Source: Mesorhizobium_B sp963522145 (GTDB lineage Bacteria > Pseudomonadota > Alphaproteobacteria > Rhizobiales > Rhizobiaceae). Taken from it: a stretch of DNA of 64,000 nt. Positions 42,253 through 51,057 of this stretch are shown one piece after another. The DNA is taken from assembly GCA_963522145.1 (NCBI GenBank), contig CAUQXI010000001.1, positions 315,082-379,081 on the forward strand, in the 5' to 3' direction. Numbering within the stretch: position 1 is the first letter of the stretch; each line of letters opens with the position of its first letter. The notes beneath the pieces were generated by a model, which saw only the letters and a list, made by a program, of their open reading frames with translations, was not told the DNA's origin and did not search any database. A program made the translations under genes and the position numbers.

Positions 42253-42771
42253 ATGATGGGCCGCATCGCAAGCATGAAACTGAACACGGTGGCGCTTGCG
42301 CTGGTCGCGACGCTCGCGGTCGCAGGCTGCGCCTCCAAGAAGACGCCGAACAGCGCGTCCGACCTCGGCCTAGGCGGCGGTGGTGCAGGCGCGGCGACGC
42401 CCGGCTCGTCGCAAGACTTCACGGTGAATGTGGGAGACCGCATCTTCTTCGACACGGACTCCTCTGTCGTGCGGGCCGATGCGCGCCAGACACTGTCGCG
42501 GCAAGCGCAGTGGCTCAACAAATACGGCTCCTATGCGATCCAGGTCGAGGGTCATGCCGACGAGCGCGGCACGCGTGAATACAATCTCGCGCTTGGTGCC
42601 CGCCGCGCCGCCGCAACCCGCGATTACCTCATCGCCCAGGGCGTGGCCGGCAACCGGCTCAAGACGATCTCCTATGGCAAGGAACGCCCGGTTGCGGTGT
42701 GCGAGCAGGATACGGCCTGCCAGTCGCAGAACCGCCGCGCGGTAACCGCGCTGAATGGCGGCGGCAGCTGA
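42253..42771 (+). CDS. pal: Peptidoglycan-associated lipoprotein Pal
   Basis: This 172-residue protein has a lipoprotein signal (LALVATLAVAGC, lipobox AVAG-C) and an OmpA-like peptidoglycan-binding domain: DRIFFDTDSSVVRADARQTL, VEGHADERGTREYNLALGARRA and ISYGKERPVAVCEQD. It ties the outer membrane to the wall and is the docking point for TolB. ATG 42253 or the next codon are equally possible starts. Confidence 0.97.
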   Translation: MMGRIASMKLNTVALALVATLAVAGCASKKTPNSASDLGLGGGGAGAATPGSSQDFTVNVGDRIFFDTDSSVVRADARQTLSRQAQWLNKYGSYAIQVEGHADERGTREYNLALGARRAAATRDYLIAQGVAGNRLKTISYGKERPVAVCEQDTACQSQNRRAVTALNGGGS

Positions 42772-42795
42772 TCTTCCGCCATGAGAAGAAAAACG

Positions 42796-42820
42796 AGGCG
42801 GCTTTCGAGCCGCCTTTTTC
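42796..42820 (+). terminator. Intrinsic terminator after pal
   Basis: AGGCGGCT (42796-42803), TTCG tetraloop, AGCCGCCT (42808-42815), then TTTTC. A stable tetraloop terminator separating pal from cpoB. Confidence 0.85.
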
Positions 42821-42937
42821 TTGTGCGGCGACGGACAACAAAATTTGGCCGAACTCTCACGGCTTGCTGGTTCAACGCGGGCAGGACGTTCCGGAAACCT
42901 CTTCCTGTCCTCATCCTCGATCGGACGACGAAATCGA

Positions 42938-43981
42938 ATGGGACTCAGACATCTTCTCGGCGGCGCGCTGGCGCTGGCGCTTCTTTCCACCGCCGCCCTG
43001 GCCGACAACCGGGCAGCCGGCGAGGGGTGGGGCCTCGACCTTCCCGGCGTGAGCCTGCCCAAATTGTTCGGCGGAAAATCGCCCGAGCGCGCGCCGGCGA
43101 ATGCTCAAGCGCCCGTGCGGGTCGCGCAGGCGGGTGATCCGCGCATCTCGGAACTGCAGGAGCAGATCCGCTCCCTGTCCGGCACGGTGGAGGAAATGAA
43201 CTTCCAGATCCTGCAGATGCAGGAACAGATGCGCAAGCAGCAGGAAGACTTCGAATTCCGCTTCCAGGAGATCGAAGGTGGCGGAGGTGCTGCCACCAAG
43301 CCCGCGAAGCCTGCCAAGAAGAGCGAGGTTGTGCCGCCGGCCACGGAAGGCGGCACTTCCGTCGCGAGCGTCATCGAGAAGACGGAAAAGGTCGCCCCAG
43401 CCGATGTTCTTTCGCCGGCGGATGGCGACCGCGCGCCGGCGGATGCCGCCGCGACCTTCGGTACCATCACCTTCGATGCCAGTGGCAACGTGACGGGCGG
43501 CAGCGTCGGCGACCAGTCGGTGGTGTCGCGCGGAGCGGAAGTTCCGACATCGCCTACGGGCACGGACCAGACGCAGGTCGCGGCCCTGCCCAGCACCGAT
43601 AACCCTGAAGAACTCTACCAGAACGCCTATGAGTTCATCCTGTCCGGCGATTATGTCACCGCCGAAGCGGGTTTTCGCGACCACCTGAACCGTTTCCCGA
43701 CGGATGCGCGCAACGCCGATGCCGAGTTCTGGCTGGGCGAGGCGCTGCTCGCGCAGAACAAGTATCGCGACGCGGCGCAGGTCTTCCTTGCCGCCAACAA
43801 GGAGCATCCGAAGTCGAAGAAGGCGCCCGAAATGCTGCTCAAGCTCGGCGTTTCGCTCGCCGGCCTCAACCAGCGCGACGTTGCCTGCGCCACCTTCGCG
43901 GAAGTGAACAAGCGCTACCCGAATATTTCTGCGCCCTTGAAGCAGCGCCTTTCCCAGGAAAAATCCCGCGCTTCGTGCTGA
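42938..43981 (+). CDS. cpoB: Cell division coordinator CpoB (YbgF)
   Basis: From ATG 42938 (MGLRHLLGGALALALLSTAALA, signal peptide) the protein is 347 residues. An N-terminal coiled coil (ISELQEQIRSLSGTVEEMNFQILQMQEQMRKQQ) trimerises CpoB. A variable Ala/Pro-rich linker and three TPRs follow (YEFILSGDYVTAEAGFRDHLN; AEFWLGEALLAQNKYRDAAQVF). It coordinates Tol energy with peptidoglycan synthesis. The stop lies inside the tilS start (7-base overlap). Confidence 0.92.
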   Translation: MGLRHLLGGALALALLSTAALADNRAAGEGWGLDLPGVSLPKLFGGKSPERAPANAQAPVRVAQAGDPRISELQEQIRSLSGTVEEMNFQILQMQEQMRKQQEDFEFRFQEIEGGGGAATKPAKPAKKSEVVPPATEGGTSVASVIEKTEKVAPADVLSPADGDRAPADAAATFGTITFDASGNVTGGSVGDQSVVSRGAEVPTSPTGTDQTQVAALPSTDNPEELYQNAYEFILSGDYVTAEAGFRDHLNRFPTDARNADAEFWLGEALLAQNKYRDAAQVFLAANKEHPKSKKAPEMLLKLGVSLAGLNQRDVACATFAEVNKRYPNISAPLKQRLSQEKSRASC

Positions 43982-45327
43982 ACGAGACGATCGGTCACCG
44001 TCTTTCGCGCGGCCTCGATCCCGGCGCGATTTTTTCTTCTTTTCTTTTCCCGACCCACGGCGTCGTGCTGGTCGCGGTTTCAGGCGGCAGCGACTCCCTC
44101 GCCCTTCTGCTTCTTTTTAATGCCTTCATCCATCGTCACGCGCCCGGTTTGACCGTCCGCGCGGTGACGATCGATCACGCTCTGCGGCCCGATTCGGCGC
44201 AGGAAGCCGCATCTGTCGGGACACTGGCTGAGCGGCTTGGCATCACCCATCAGGTTATCCGCTGGAACGGACAAATGCCCGCGACCGGTATCCAGGCGGC
44301 GGCGCGTATGGCGCGGTATGCGCTTCTGGCTGATGCCGCACGAGCGGCGGGTGCCCGCTTCATCCTGACCGGGCATACGGAAGATGATCAGCACGAAACC
44401 GTCCGCATGCGCCTGGGGCGCGGAACAGGTCGCGGGCTTGCCGGAATGGCGCCCGCCACCTTGCTGGACGGAGACATCTGGCTGCTGCGGCCGCTCTTGA
44501 GCGCGCGGAAAGCCGAATTGCGCGCGCTGCTTGCTCAGGCGGGAGTGCCTTGGGCGGACGATCCATCCAACAACAATCCACGGTTCGAGCGCACATGGAT
44601 GCGTCGTGAGCCGGAGCAGGGCCGTGAGGCGATCCTTGTTCTTCGCGAAAGCTGGACGGCGGCGCGCGAGCGGCTGGGAGAGGCGGCGGCTGGGCTGATG
44701 ATGGCCCATGTCGATCAACCGTCGCCGGGGCTGTTCAGGATCGCGGTTCCACTTCTCGATGCCGATGCGGCCCTCTACACCTTCCGCCTGCTGCTCGCCT
44801 CTATCGGCGGTCGGGATCAACTCCCCGACCACCGTCGGACGGAAGAACTTTTTGGGCGCCTGCGGGATCGGAACGGGCGTTGGACGCTGAGCGGTGCGGT
44901 GGTGGACAGGCGGCGCGCGGGCCTCTTCCTTTACCGCGAACGCCGCGACATCGCCGGGGTCGAAGTTGAGTCGGGTGCGGTGTTCGACAACCGGCTGCGT
45001 GTTCGCTCAATTGCAGGAACCGAGGGGCGAGGGGGCTTCATCGTGCCGGCTGAACCAGAGGCTTCAGCCGGCATTGCGACAGAGGTGAGCGGTCTGCCGC
45101 GAAGCCTTGTGCGGGCCGGCTTTGCTGCCGAGCCGTGGTTTCGTTCTGCGAACGGCGACACCGTTCCGCTCGAACGTTCCGGCGTCTCCTCCAAGCGCCT
45201 TGTTGCGCCCTTTGCTCGCTTCATGCCGGGCTTCGATCATGCGCCGGCCTGTGCGCTCGCCGCGCTTCTCGGCGCTCCGCAGCCTCCCGCCCTTCCACTT
45301 GCCGCAGCACAAGACAGGTTGCCTTAA
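43975..45327 (+). CDS. tilS: tRNA(Ile)-lysidine synthase
   Basis: This 450-residue protein starts at GTG 43975, overlapping cpoB. The PP-loop LVAVSGGSDSLALLLLF (about 28-44) and HTEDDQHETVRMRLGRGTGRGLAGM are the TilS signature. It modifies C34 of tRNA-Ile(CAU) to lysidine with ATP and lysine, an essential step for reading AUA. The C-terminal domain is divergent, as in other alphaproteobacteria. tilS-ftsH order is widely conserved. Confidence 0.93.
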   Translation: MLNETIGHRLSRGLDPGAIFSSFLFPTHGVVLVAVSGGSDSLALLLLFNAFIHRHAPGLTVRAVTIDHALRPDSAQEAASVGTLAERLGITHQVIRWNGQMPATGIQAAARMARYALLADAARAAGARFILTGHTEDDQHETVRMRLGRGTGRGLAGMAPATLLDGDIWLLRPLLSARKAELRALLAQAGVPWADDPSNNNPRFERTWMRREPEQGREAILVLRESWTAARERLGEAAAGLMMAHVDQPSPGLFRIAVPLLDADAALYTFRLLLASIGGRDQLPDHRRTEELFGRLRDRNGRWTLSGAVVDRRRAGLFLYRERRDIAGVEVESGAVFDNRLRVRSIAGTEGRGGFIVPAEPEASAGIATEVSGLPRSLVRAGFAAEPWFRSANGDTVPLERSGVSSKRLVAPFARFMPGFDHAPACALAALLGAPQPPALPLAAAQDRLP

Positions 45328-45345
45328 CCCAGCGCCCTCCTTTGC

Positions 45346-45374
45346 CTTGGCAAGGGCGCAGGCGCTGCCTATGT
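45346..45374 (+). promoter_or_regulatory. Possible RpoH-type promoter before ftsH
   Basis: CTTGGC (45346-45351), 17 bases, CTATGT (45369-45374): close to the alphaproteobacterial RpoH pattern CTTGAA-N17-CTATAT. It lies about 77 bases upstream of ftsH in the 123-base gap after tilS. Confidence 0.4.
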
Positions 45375-45450
45375 TACGCCGGTCGGGGCGCCTCGCTCCG
45401 GATCGCGTTCCTCCAACGAACGCCAATGGGTTTTCCCCACGGAACGAGCG

Positions 45451-47382
45451 ATGAATCCGAACTACCGCAATCTGGCGCTTTGGGCGATCATCGCCGTTCT
45501 CCTGATCGCGCTCTTCAACCTGTTCCAGTCGCCGCAGCAGCGGGGGGCATCGAACCCTGTGCCCTATTCGCAGTTCCTGACGGACGTGGATGCGGGCCGC
45601 GTAAAGACCGTCACCATTTCAGGTGACCGGATCACCGGCACCTATGGTGACAATGCGAACGGTTTCCAGACCTATTCGCCGGGCGACGCGCAGCTGGTGA
45701 GCCGGCTTGAAAGCAAGGGCGTGACCATCACGGCGCAGCCCGAAAGCGACGGCTCGACCTCCTTGTTCGGCATCCTCCTTTCCTGGCTGCCGATGATCCT
45801 GATCCTCGGCGTCTGGATATTCTTCATGCGCCAGATGCAGTCGGGCTCGGGCCGTGCCATGGGCTTCGGCAAGTCCAAGGCAAAGCTCCTCACCGAGGCC
45901 CATGGCCGGGTGACCTTTGGCGATGTGGCCGGGGTGGACGAGGCCAAGCAGGACCTGGAGGAGATCGTGGAGTTCCTGCGCGATCCGCAGAAGTTCCAGC
46001 GGCTCGGTGGCAAGATCCCGCGCGGTGTGCTGCTTGTCGGCCCTCCGGGCACCGGCAAGACGCTGCTCGCGCGTTCGGTGGCAGGCGAGGCCAATGTGCC
46101 CTTCTTCACCATCTCCGGCTCGGACTTCGTGGAAATGTTCGTAGGCGTCGGCGCCTCCCGCGTGCGCGATATGTTCGAGCAGGCCAAGAAGAACGCGCCC
46201 TGCATCATCTTCATCGACGAGATCGACGCGGTCGGCCGTCATCGCGGCGCGGGCCTCGGCGGCGGCAATGATGAGCGCGAGCAGACGCTCAACCAGCTGC
46301 TTGTCGAGATGGACGGCTTCGAGGCCAATGAAAGCATCATCCTGATCGCGGCCACCAACCGCCCAGATGTGCTCGATCCCGCACTTCTCCGTCCGGGTCG
46401 CTTCGATCGCCAGGTCGTGGTGCCGAACCCCGACATCAACGGCCGCGAGCGCATCCTGAAGGTTCACGTACGCAACGTGCCGCTGGCGCCGAATGTCGAT
46501 CTCAAGGTGATCGCCCGCGGCACGCCGGGCTTCTCCGGTGCCGATCTCATGAACCTCGTCAACGAGGCAGCCCTGCTCGCCGCGCGCCGCAACAAGCGGA
46601 TCGTCACCATGCAGGAGTTCGAAGACGCCAAGGACAAGGTGATGATGGGCGCGGAACGTCGCTCCACCGCCATGACCCAGGCTGAAAAGGAACTGACGGC
46701 CTATCACGAGGCCGGCCACGCGATCCTCGCCCTCAACGTGCCCTCGGCTGATCCGCTCCACAAGGCGACGATCATCCCGCGCGGTCGCGCGCTCGGCATG
46801 GTGATGCAACTGCCGGAAGGCGACCGCTATTCGATGAGTTACAAATACATGGTCTCGCGTCTCGCGATCATGATGGGCGGCCGCGTGGCGGAAGAGCAGA
46901 AGTTCGGCAAGGAGAACATCACCTCGGGCGCTTCGTCGGATATCGAGCAGGCGACGAAGCTGGCGCGCGCCATGGTGACGCGCTGGGGGTTCTCCGACAA
47001 GCTTGGCCACGTCGCCTATGGCGAGAACCAGGAAGAGGTGTTTCTGGGCCATTCGGTGGCGCGTACGCAGAATGTGTCGGAGGAAACCGCTCAGATCATC
47101 GACGCCGAAGTGCGCCGCCTGATCGACGAGGCCTATTCGTCCGCGACCGACATCATCACCCGCAAGCGAGACGAATGGATCGCTCTTGCCGAAGGCCTGC
47201 TCGAATATGAAACGCTGTCCGGCGAGGAGATCAAGCAGCTGATCGCCGGCAATCGTCCCTCCCGCGATGGCGACGACGCGACGCCGTCCCGCGGCTCAGC
47301 TGTTCCGAAGGCCGGCAGCGCGGGTGGCAAGAAGCGCGGCGAGGAGCCTGAGGGTGGGCTGGAGCCACAGCCGCAGGGCTGA
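45451..47382 (+). CDS. ftsH: ATP-dependent zinc metalloprotease FtsH
   Basis: This 643-residue protein has two membrane helices (about 8-25 and 107-127) around a periplasmic domain. The AAA+ core has Walker A GPPGTGKTLLARSVAGEA (from 197), Walker B CIIFIDEIDAVGR and SRH ATNRPDVLDPALLRPGRFDRQ. The M41 zinc site is HEAGH (419-423). It degrades membrane proteins and, in many bacteria, sigma-32; rpoH is also in this window. It ends with a Gly/Pro-rich tail and a clear terminator. Confidence 0.98.
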   Translation: MNPNYRNLALWAIIAVLLIALFNLFQSPQQRGASNPVPYSQFLTDVDAGRVKTVTISGDRITGTYGDNANGFQTYSPGDAQLVSRLESKGVTITAQPESDGSTSLFGILLSWLPMILILGVWIFFMRQMQSGSGRAMGFGKSKAKLLTEAHGRVTFGDVAGVDEAKQDLEEIVEFLRDPQKFQRLGGKIPRGVLLVGPPGTGKTLLARSVAGEANVPFFTISGSDFVEMFVGVGASRVRDMFEQAKKNAPCIIFIDEIDAVGRHRGAGLGGGNDEREQTLNQLLVEMDGFEANESIILIAATNRPDVLDPALLRPGRFDRQVVVPNPDINGRERILKVHVRNVPLAPNVDLKVIARGTPGFSGADLMNLVNEAALLAARRNKRIVTMQEFEDAKDKVMMGAERRSTAMTQAEKELTAYHEAGHAILALNVPSADPLHKATIIPRGRALGMVMQLPEGDRYSMSYKYMVSRLAIMMGGRVAEEQKFGKENITSGASSDIEQATKLARAMVTRWGFSDKLGHVAYGENQEEVFLGHSVARTQNVSEETAQIIDAEVRRLIDEAYSSATDIITRKRDEWIALAEGLLEYETLSGEEIKQLIAGNRPSRDGDDATPSRGSAVPKAGSAGGKKRGEEPEGGLEPQPQG

Positions 47383-47412
47383 CTGGTCACTCACCGGTCG
47401 TGTCAAGAATCA

Positions 47413-47445
47413 AGGCGCTGCAGGGGTAACTGCGGCGCCTTTTTC
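47413..47445 (+). terminator. Intrinsic terminator after ftsH
   Basis: AGGCGC-T-GCAG (47413-47423) pairs with CTGC-G-GCGCCT (to 47440) around GGGTAA, then TTTTT. Confidence 0.85.
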
Positions 47446-47564
47446 TTTGCCCCAGTTCGTCACCTCGTTTGCATTGACTTGCGCGACTGGAAACGGAAAC
47501 ACGCGCTTCGAAGCTTGAGCAAGGGTCGGCAATCGCCCCTCTGGTTCGTTGATGGGAGAAGCCG

Positions 47565-48425
47565 TTGAGCGGGTTCCTGGAGCATCTGCCGGGCACATGG
47601 CTGGAGCCCGACACGGCCAAGGTGGTGACGCATTCTCTGCTGCTCGCGCGCATGGCGGAAAAACAGGTGGTTCTGCTTGGCGAAACTCACGACCGTTTCG
47701 ACATCCATCGCTGGCAGCTTCACGTCGCTGCCGGCCTTCGCGCCTATCGCGACGATGTCGCAATCGGCTTTGAGATGTTTCCGCGCCGGACCCAGCCCGC
47801 GCTCGACGCCTGGGTGGAGGGCACGCTTTCCTTTGACGCCTTTCTCGATCGCTCGGAGTGGGCAACAGTGTGGCGCTTCGATCCCGCGCTTTATGCGCCG
47901 CTCTTCCATTTCTGCCGTGAAGCGCGGGTGCCGATGCTCGCGCTCAACTGCGAAAGAGCGCTGGTGACACGCGTGGGAAAGAACGGTTGGGACGCTGTGC
48001 CTCCTGACGAGCGGGATGGGCTCACGCCGGCCAAGCCGGCGAGCGCGGCCTATCGACAGTATCTTCTCGACATCACGGGCGGCGGCGGAACGGGTGGGGC
48101 GCCTGTTCTCGCCGACCCGGCGCGGATCGACCGCTTCGTTCGCGCGCAACAGGTCTGGGACCGCGCCTTTGCCTGCAACATTGCAGCCGGGATGAAGCGT
48201 CTCGCAGCGGCGGCAGGCCGATCGCCGCTGGTGATCGGGATCATCGGGCGCGGCCATCTCGAGTATCGCGGCGGCACGCCGTTCCAGCTCGCCGACCTCG
48301 GGATCGAGGATGCAGCCGTGCTGCTTCCTTCGGATGGCCCGGCGGATCGCGAAAAAAGTATCGGCATCGGCGATGCACTGTTCCGACTTCCTTGCTCAGA
48401 AGGGGAGATCGGCGGCAATGGCTGA
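47565..48425 (+). CDS. ChaN-like (Tiki superfamily) putative haem-binding protein
   Basis: This 286-residue protein starts at TTG 47565. QVVLLGETHDRFDIHRWQL and AIGFEMFPRRTQPALDAWVEG carry the GExH and GxExF motifs of the ChaN/TraB/Tiki fold, and a late IIGRGHLEYRGG completes the site. Campylobacter ChaN binds haem as an iron-regulated lipoprotein. This copy has no lipobox or clear signal peptide, so it may be cytosolic. It sits between ftsH and glmM, which are direct neighbours in many relatives. Confidence 0.8.
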   Translation: MSGFLEHLPGTWLEPDTAKVVTHSLLLARMAEKQVVLLGETHDRFDIHRWQLHVAAGLRAYRDDVAIGFEMFPRRTQPALDAWVEGTLSFDAFLDRSEWATVWRFDPALYAPLFHFCREARVPMLALNCERALVTRVGKNGWDAVPPDERDGLTPAKPASAAYRQYLLDITGGGGTGGAPVLADPARIDRFVRAQQVWDRAFACNIAAGMKRLAAAAGRSPLVIGIIGRGHLEYRGGTPFQLADLGIEDAAVLLPSDGPADREKSIGIGDALFRLPCSEGEIGGNG

Positions 48426-48492
48426 AGATGACGCTACAGGTCAGCGCGCGTACCAAGCGCTTCTTCTTAAGTCGTCGTTCAGCATCTCGGAT

Positions 48493-48522
48493 GAGAGCGC
48501 AAGCTTCCCGCAAGCTGCTCTT
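48493..48522 (+). terminator. Possible hairpin terminator after the ChaN-like gene
   Basis: GAGAGC (48493-48498) with GCTCTT (48517-48522) and inner AGCTT/AAGCT (48502-48506, 48512-48516), followed by GTTTCTG. Confidence 0.4.
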
Positions 48523-48608
48523 GTTTCTGTAACACCGGCTCACACAATGTGACGGGCCAATCTTGGCGCGTTGTGGCAAAGCGCTCGAAACCAGATCCGG
48601 AGGCCATC

Positions 48609-49961
48609 ATGTCCAAGCGCTATTTCGGCACCGACGGTATTCGCGGGCGCGCCAACCGCTTTCCCATGACGCCGGAAGTCGCGATGAAGGTCGGCATGGC
48701 GGCGGGCATGAGCTTCCAGCGCGGCAACTATCGCCACCGCGTGGTGCTGGGCAAGGACACGCGTCTTTCGGGCTACATGATCGAGAATGCCATGGTGGCA
48801 GGCTTCTGCGCGGCCGGCATGGACGTGTTCCTCCTGGGCCCGATGCCGACGCCGGCCGTCGCCATGCTCACGCGCTCGCTTCGCGCCGATATCGGCGTGA
48901 TGATCTCGGCCTCGCACAATCCGTACCACGACAACGGCATCAAGCTGTTCGGACCCGACGGCTACAAGCTTTCCGACGAGATCGAGAGCCGCATCGAGTC
49001 GATGCTGGACGAGGAGATCGACATCGTGCTGGCCGATTCCGATGCGCTCGGCCGCGCCAAGCGTGTCGATGGCGTGCATGACCGCTACGTGGAGTCCGCC
49101 AAGCGCACCCTGCCGCGCAACATGTCGCTCGAGGGCCTGCGCATCGTGATCGATTGCGCGAACGGCGCAGGCTACAAGGTGGCGCCCGCCGTGCTGTGGG
49201 AACTCGGCGCGGAAGTGATCGCCATCAATGCCGAGCCGAACGGCTTCAACATCAACAAGGAATGTGGCTCCACCGATCCGGCCGCCCTGATCCGCAAGGT
49301 GCATGAGGTGCGCGCCGATATCGGCATCGCACTCGACGGCGACGCCGACCGCATGGTGATCGTGGACGAGAACGGCACGATCGTGGACGGTGACCAGGTG
49401 ATGGCGCTGATCGCCGAATCCTGGGCCGAGGATGGAAGGCTCGTGGGCGGCGGTCTTGTTGCCACCATCATGAGCAATCTCGGCCTCGAGCGCTTCATCG
49501 AGGGCAGGGGCCTCCAGCTTCATCGCACCAAGGTCGGCGACCGCTACGTGGTCGAACACATGCGGGCGCACGGGCTCAATGTGGGCGGCGAGCAGTCCGG
49601 CCATATCGTGTTGTCGGACTTCTCGACCACGGGCGACGGGCTTGTTTCCGCGCTTCAGGTGCTCGCCTGCGTGAAGACGCTGCAGAAGCCGGTGAGCGAG
49701 GTGGTGCGCAAGTTCGAGCCAGTCCCCCAGGTGCTCAAGAATGTGCGTTTTTCCGGCGGACGTCCGCTGGAGGAGGCGTCGGTCAAGTCGGCCATCGCGG
49801 ATGCCGAGGCGATGCTGGGCCAGTCAGGACGGCTGGTGATCCGCCCCTCCGGCACTGAGCCGCTGATCCGGGTGATGGCGGAAGGCGATGACCCGCGCAA
49901 GGTCGAGGAGGTCGTGGACGGACTTGTCGAGTTGATCGGCAAGGTCCGCAGTGCGGCCTGA
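48609..49961 (+). CDS. glmM: Phosphoglucosamine mutase
   Basis: From ATG 48609 the protein is 450 residues: KRYFGTDGIRGRANRFPMTP, the active-site serine in MISASHNPYHDNGIKLFG (Ser102), metal loop ALDGDADRMVIVD, substrate loop GGEQSGHIV, and phosphate loop IRPSGTEPLIRVMAEG. It converts glucosamine-6-phosphate to glucosamine-1-phosphate for cell-wall precursors. The frame is open 60 bases upstream, without similarity. Confidence 0.97.
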   Translation: MSKRYFGTDGIRGRANRFPMTPEVAMKVGMAAGMSFQRGNYRHRVVLGKDTRLSGYMIENAMVAGFCAAGMDVFLLGPMPTPAVAMLTRSLRADIGVMISASHNPYHDNGIKLFGPDGYKLSDEIESRIESMLDEEIDIVLADSDALGRAKRVDGVHDRYVESAKRTLPRNMSLEGLRIVIDCANGAGYKVAPAVLWELGAEVIAINAEPNGFNINKECGSTDPAALIRKVHEVRADIGIALDGDADRMVIVDENGTIVDGDQVMALIAESWAEDGRLVGGGLVATIMSNLGLERFIEGRGLQLHRTKVGDRYVVEHMRAHGLNVGGEQSGHIVLSDFSTTGDGLVSALQVLACVKTLQKPVSEVVRKFEPVPQVLKNVRFSGGRPLEEASVKSAIADAEAMLGQSGRLVIRPSGTEPLIRVMAEGDDPRKVEEVVDGLVELIGKVRSAA

Positions 49962-50083
49962 TCCGTCCGCCGCATCGGGCATTCCTTTGTTGGGATCGGG
50001 CTGGTCCTCCTAGGGTCTGAACCGAACCGAAGCATTGCCGCGGCCGCGAGTTCAGTTCGTTCTTCGGTGCTGACAGTGCTAAG

Positions 50084-50824
50084 ATGTTTGACGGCCAACC
50101 GCAGGCTTTCTCCATGTCCGAACTTGGCACTTCGATGTTCGAGCTCGATCCCGCGCCGAAGGTCATCACTTTCGATTGCTACGGCACGCTCGTGCAGTGG
50201 TACGAGGTGCTCGAGCGCAAGATCGCAGCCATTCTGGCAACGCACGGTGCGAGCAGCGCAAGCGTATCCGCGATCCTCGACAGCTTCTCCGCTCAGGGAC
50301 GACGCCTTACGGCTGAAAGGCCGCACCGCCTCTACCAAGAGATCCTGCACATCGGCTTCACCAACGCGTTTGGCGAACATGGCCTGACCCTGACAAGAGA
50401 CGAGATCGAGCACATCGCGTCGTCGCCCACCACGATGGGCCCGCACGCGGAGGTGCCGGACGTTCTGCGGCGACTGCGCAAGCGCTACAAGCTCGCGATC
50501 TTCACAAACTCCGACGACGACCTGATCGCACCGACCGTGGCGCGCATCGGCGTGCCTTTCGACTATGTCATCACCGCCGAACAAGCGGGGGCCTACAAGC
50601 CGTCGCGACAACTCTTCGACTATGCCTACCGCGTTATGGGTGTGACACCGAGTGAAACGGTGCATGTAGCGATGGGCATGTTCTGGGACATGAAAGCCTG
50701 TCATGAACTCGGTCTGCGCGCCATCTGGGTGAATCGTCGGAACGAGACCGGCAACCCGGACTGGCTGCCCTATGCGGAAGTGCTGGACCTTGCGGAAGCG
50801 GCCGAATTACTCCTGTCATCATGA
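50084..50824 (+). CDS. Haloacid dehalogenase-type (HAD) hydrolase
   Basis: This 246-residue protein carries VITFDCYGTLVQWYEV (nucleophile Asp), LAIFTNSDDDLI, a Lys in AGAYKPSRQLFDYAYR, and a late VAMGMFWDMKACHELGLRAIWVNRR. It belongs to the type II haloacid dehalogenase group, which hydrolyses 2-haloacids or phosphates. The usual Asp pair in the last motif is partly changed (GMFWDMKAC), so activity on haloacids is uncertain. ATG 50114 is an alternative start. Confidence 0.85.
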   Translation: MFDGQPQAFSMSELGTSMFELDPAPKVITFDCYGTLVQWYEVLERKIAAILATHGASSASVSAILDSFSAQGRRLTAERPHRLYQEILHIGFTNAFGEHGLTLTRDEIEHIASSPTTMGPHAEVPDVLRRLRKRYKLAIFTNSDDDLIAPTVARIGVPFDYVITAEQAGAYKPSRQLFDYAYRVMGVTPSETVHVAMGMFWDMKACHELGLRAIWVNRRNETGNPDWLPYAEVLDLAEAAELLLSS

Positions 50825-50964
50825 CCTCGGCTCAGCGCCTGGCTTTTCCGCTCAGGCCGAAAGCCGAACCTCACCGCCCGGCAGATTGCCTCAAGGCCCA
50901 ACTCCGCCAAAGCCGCAGGCCTCACAGAAGCTTTCCGGCTGATCATTAAGGTTAAGCAACACGG

Positions 50965-50980
50965 TTAATCCGTTTTTAAC
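50965..50980 (+). promoter_or_regulatory. Perfect CtrA box upstream of outer-membrane barrel 1
   Basis: TTAA (50965-50968), seven bases, TTAAC (50976-50980): full CtrA consensus including the trailing C, 78 bases before the start codon. Two further TTAAG half-sites lie at 50946 and 50952. Confidence 0.75.
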
Positions 50981-51057
50981 CTAAACCCTTCATTATCCAC
51001 GTCGTGCAACAATTCATCGGGCGATCCGCGCTCCGAGATGTTTGAAGGGGACGTGAG

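Noticed and set aside
45619..47052. 477-codon minus-strand frame opposite ftsH
   Set aside because: Antisense shadow of a gene with complete AAA+ and M41 motifs.
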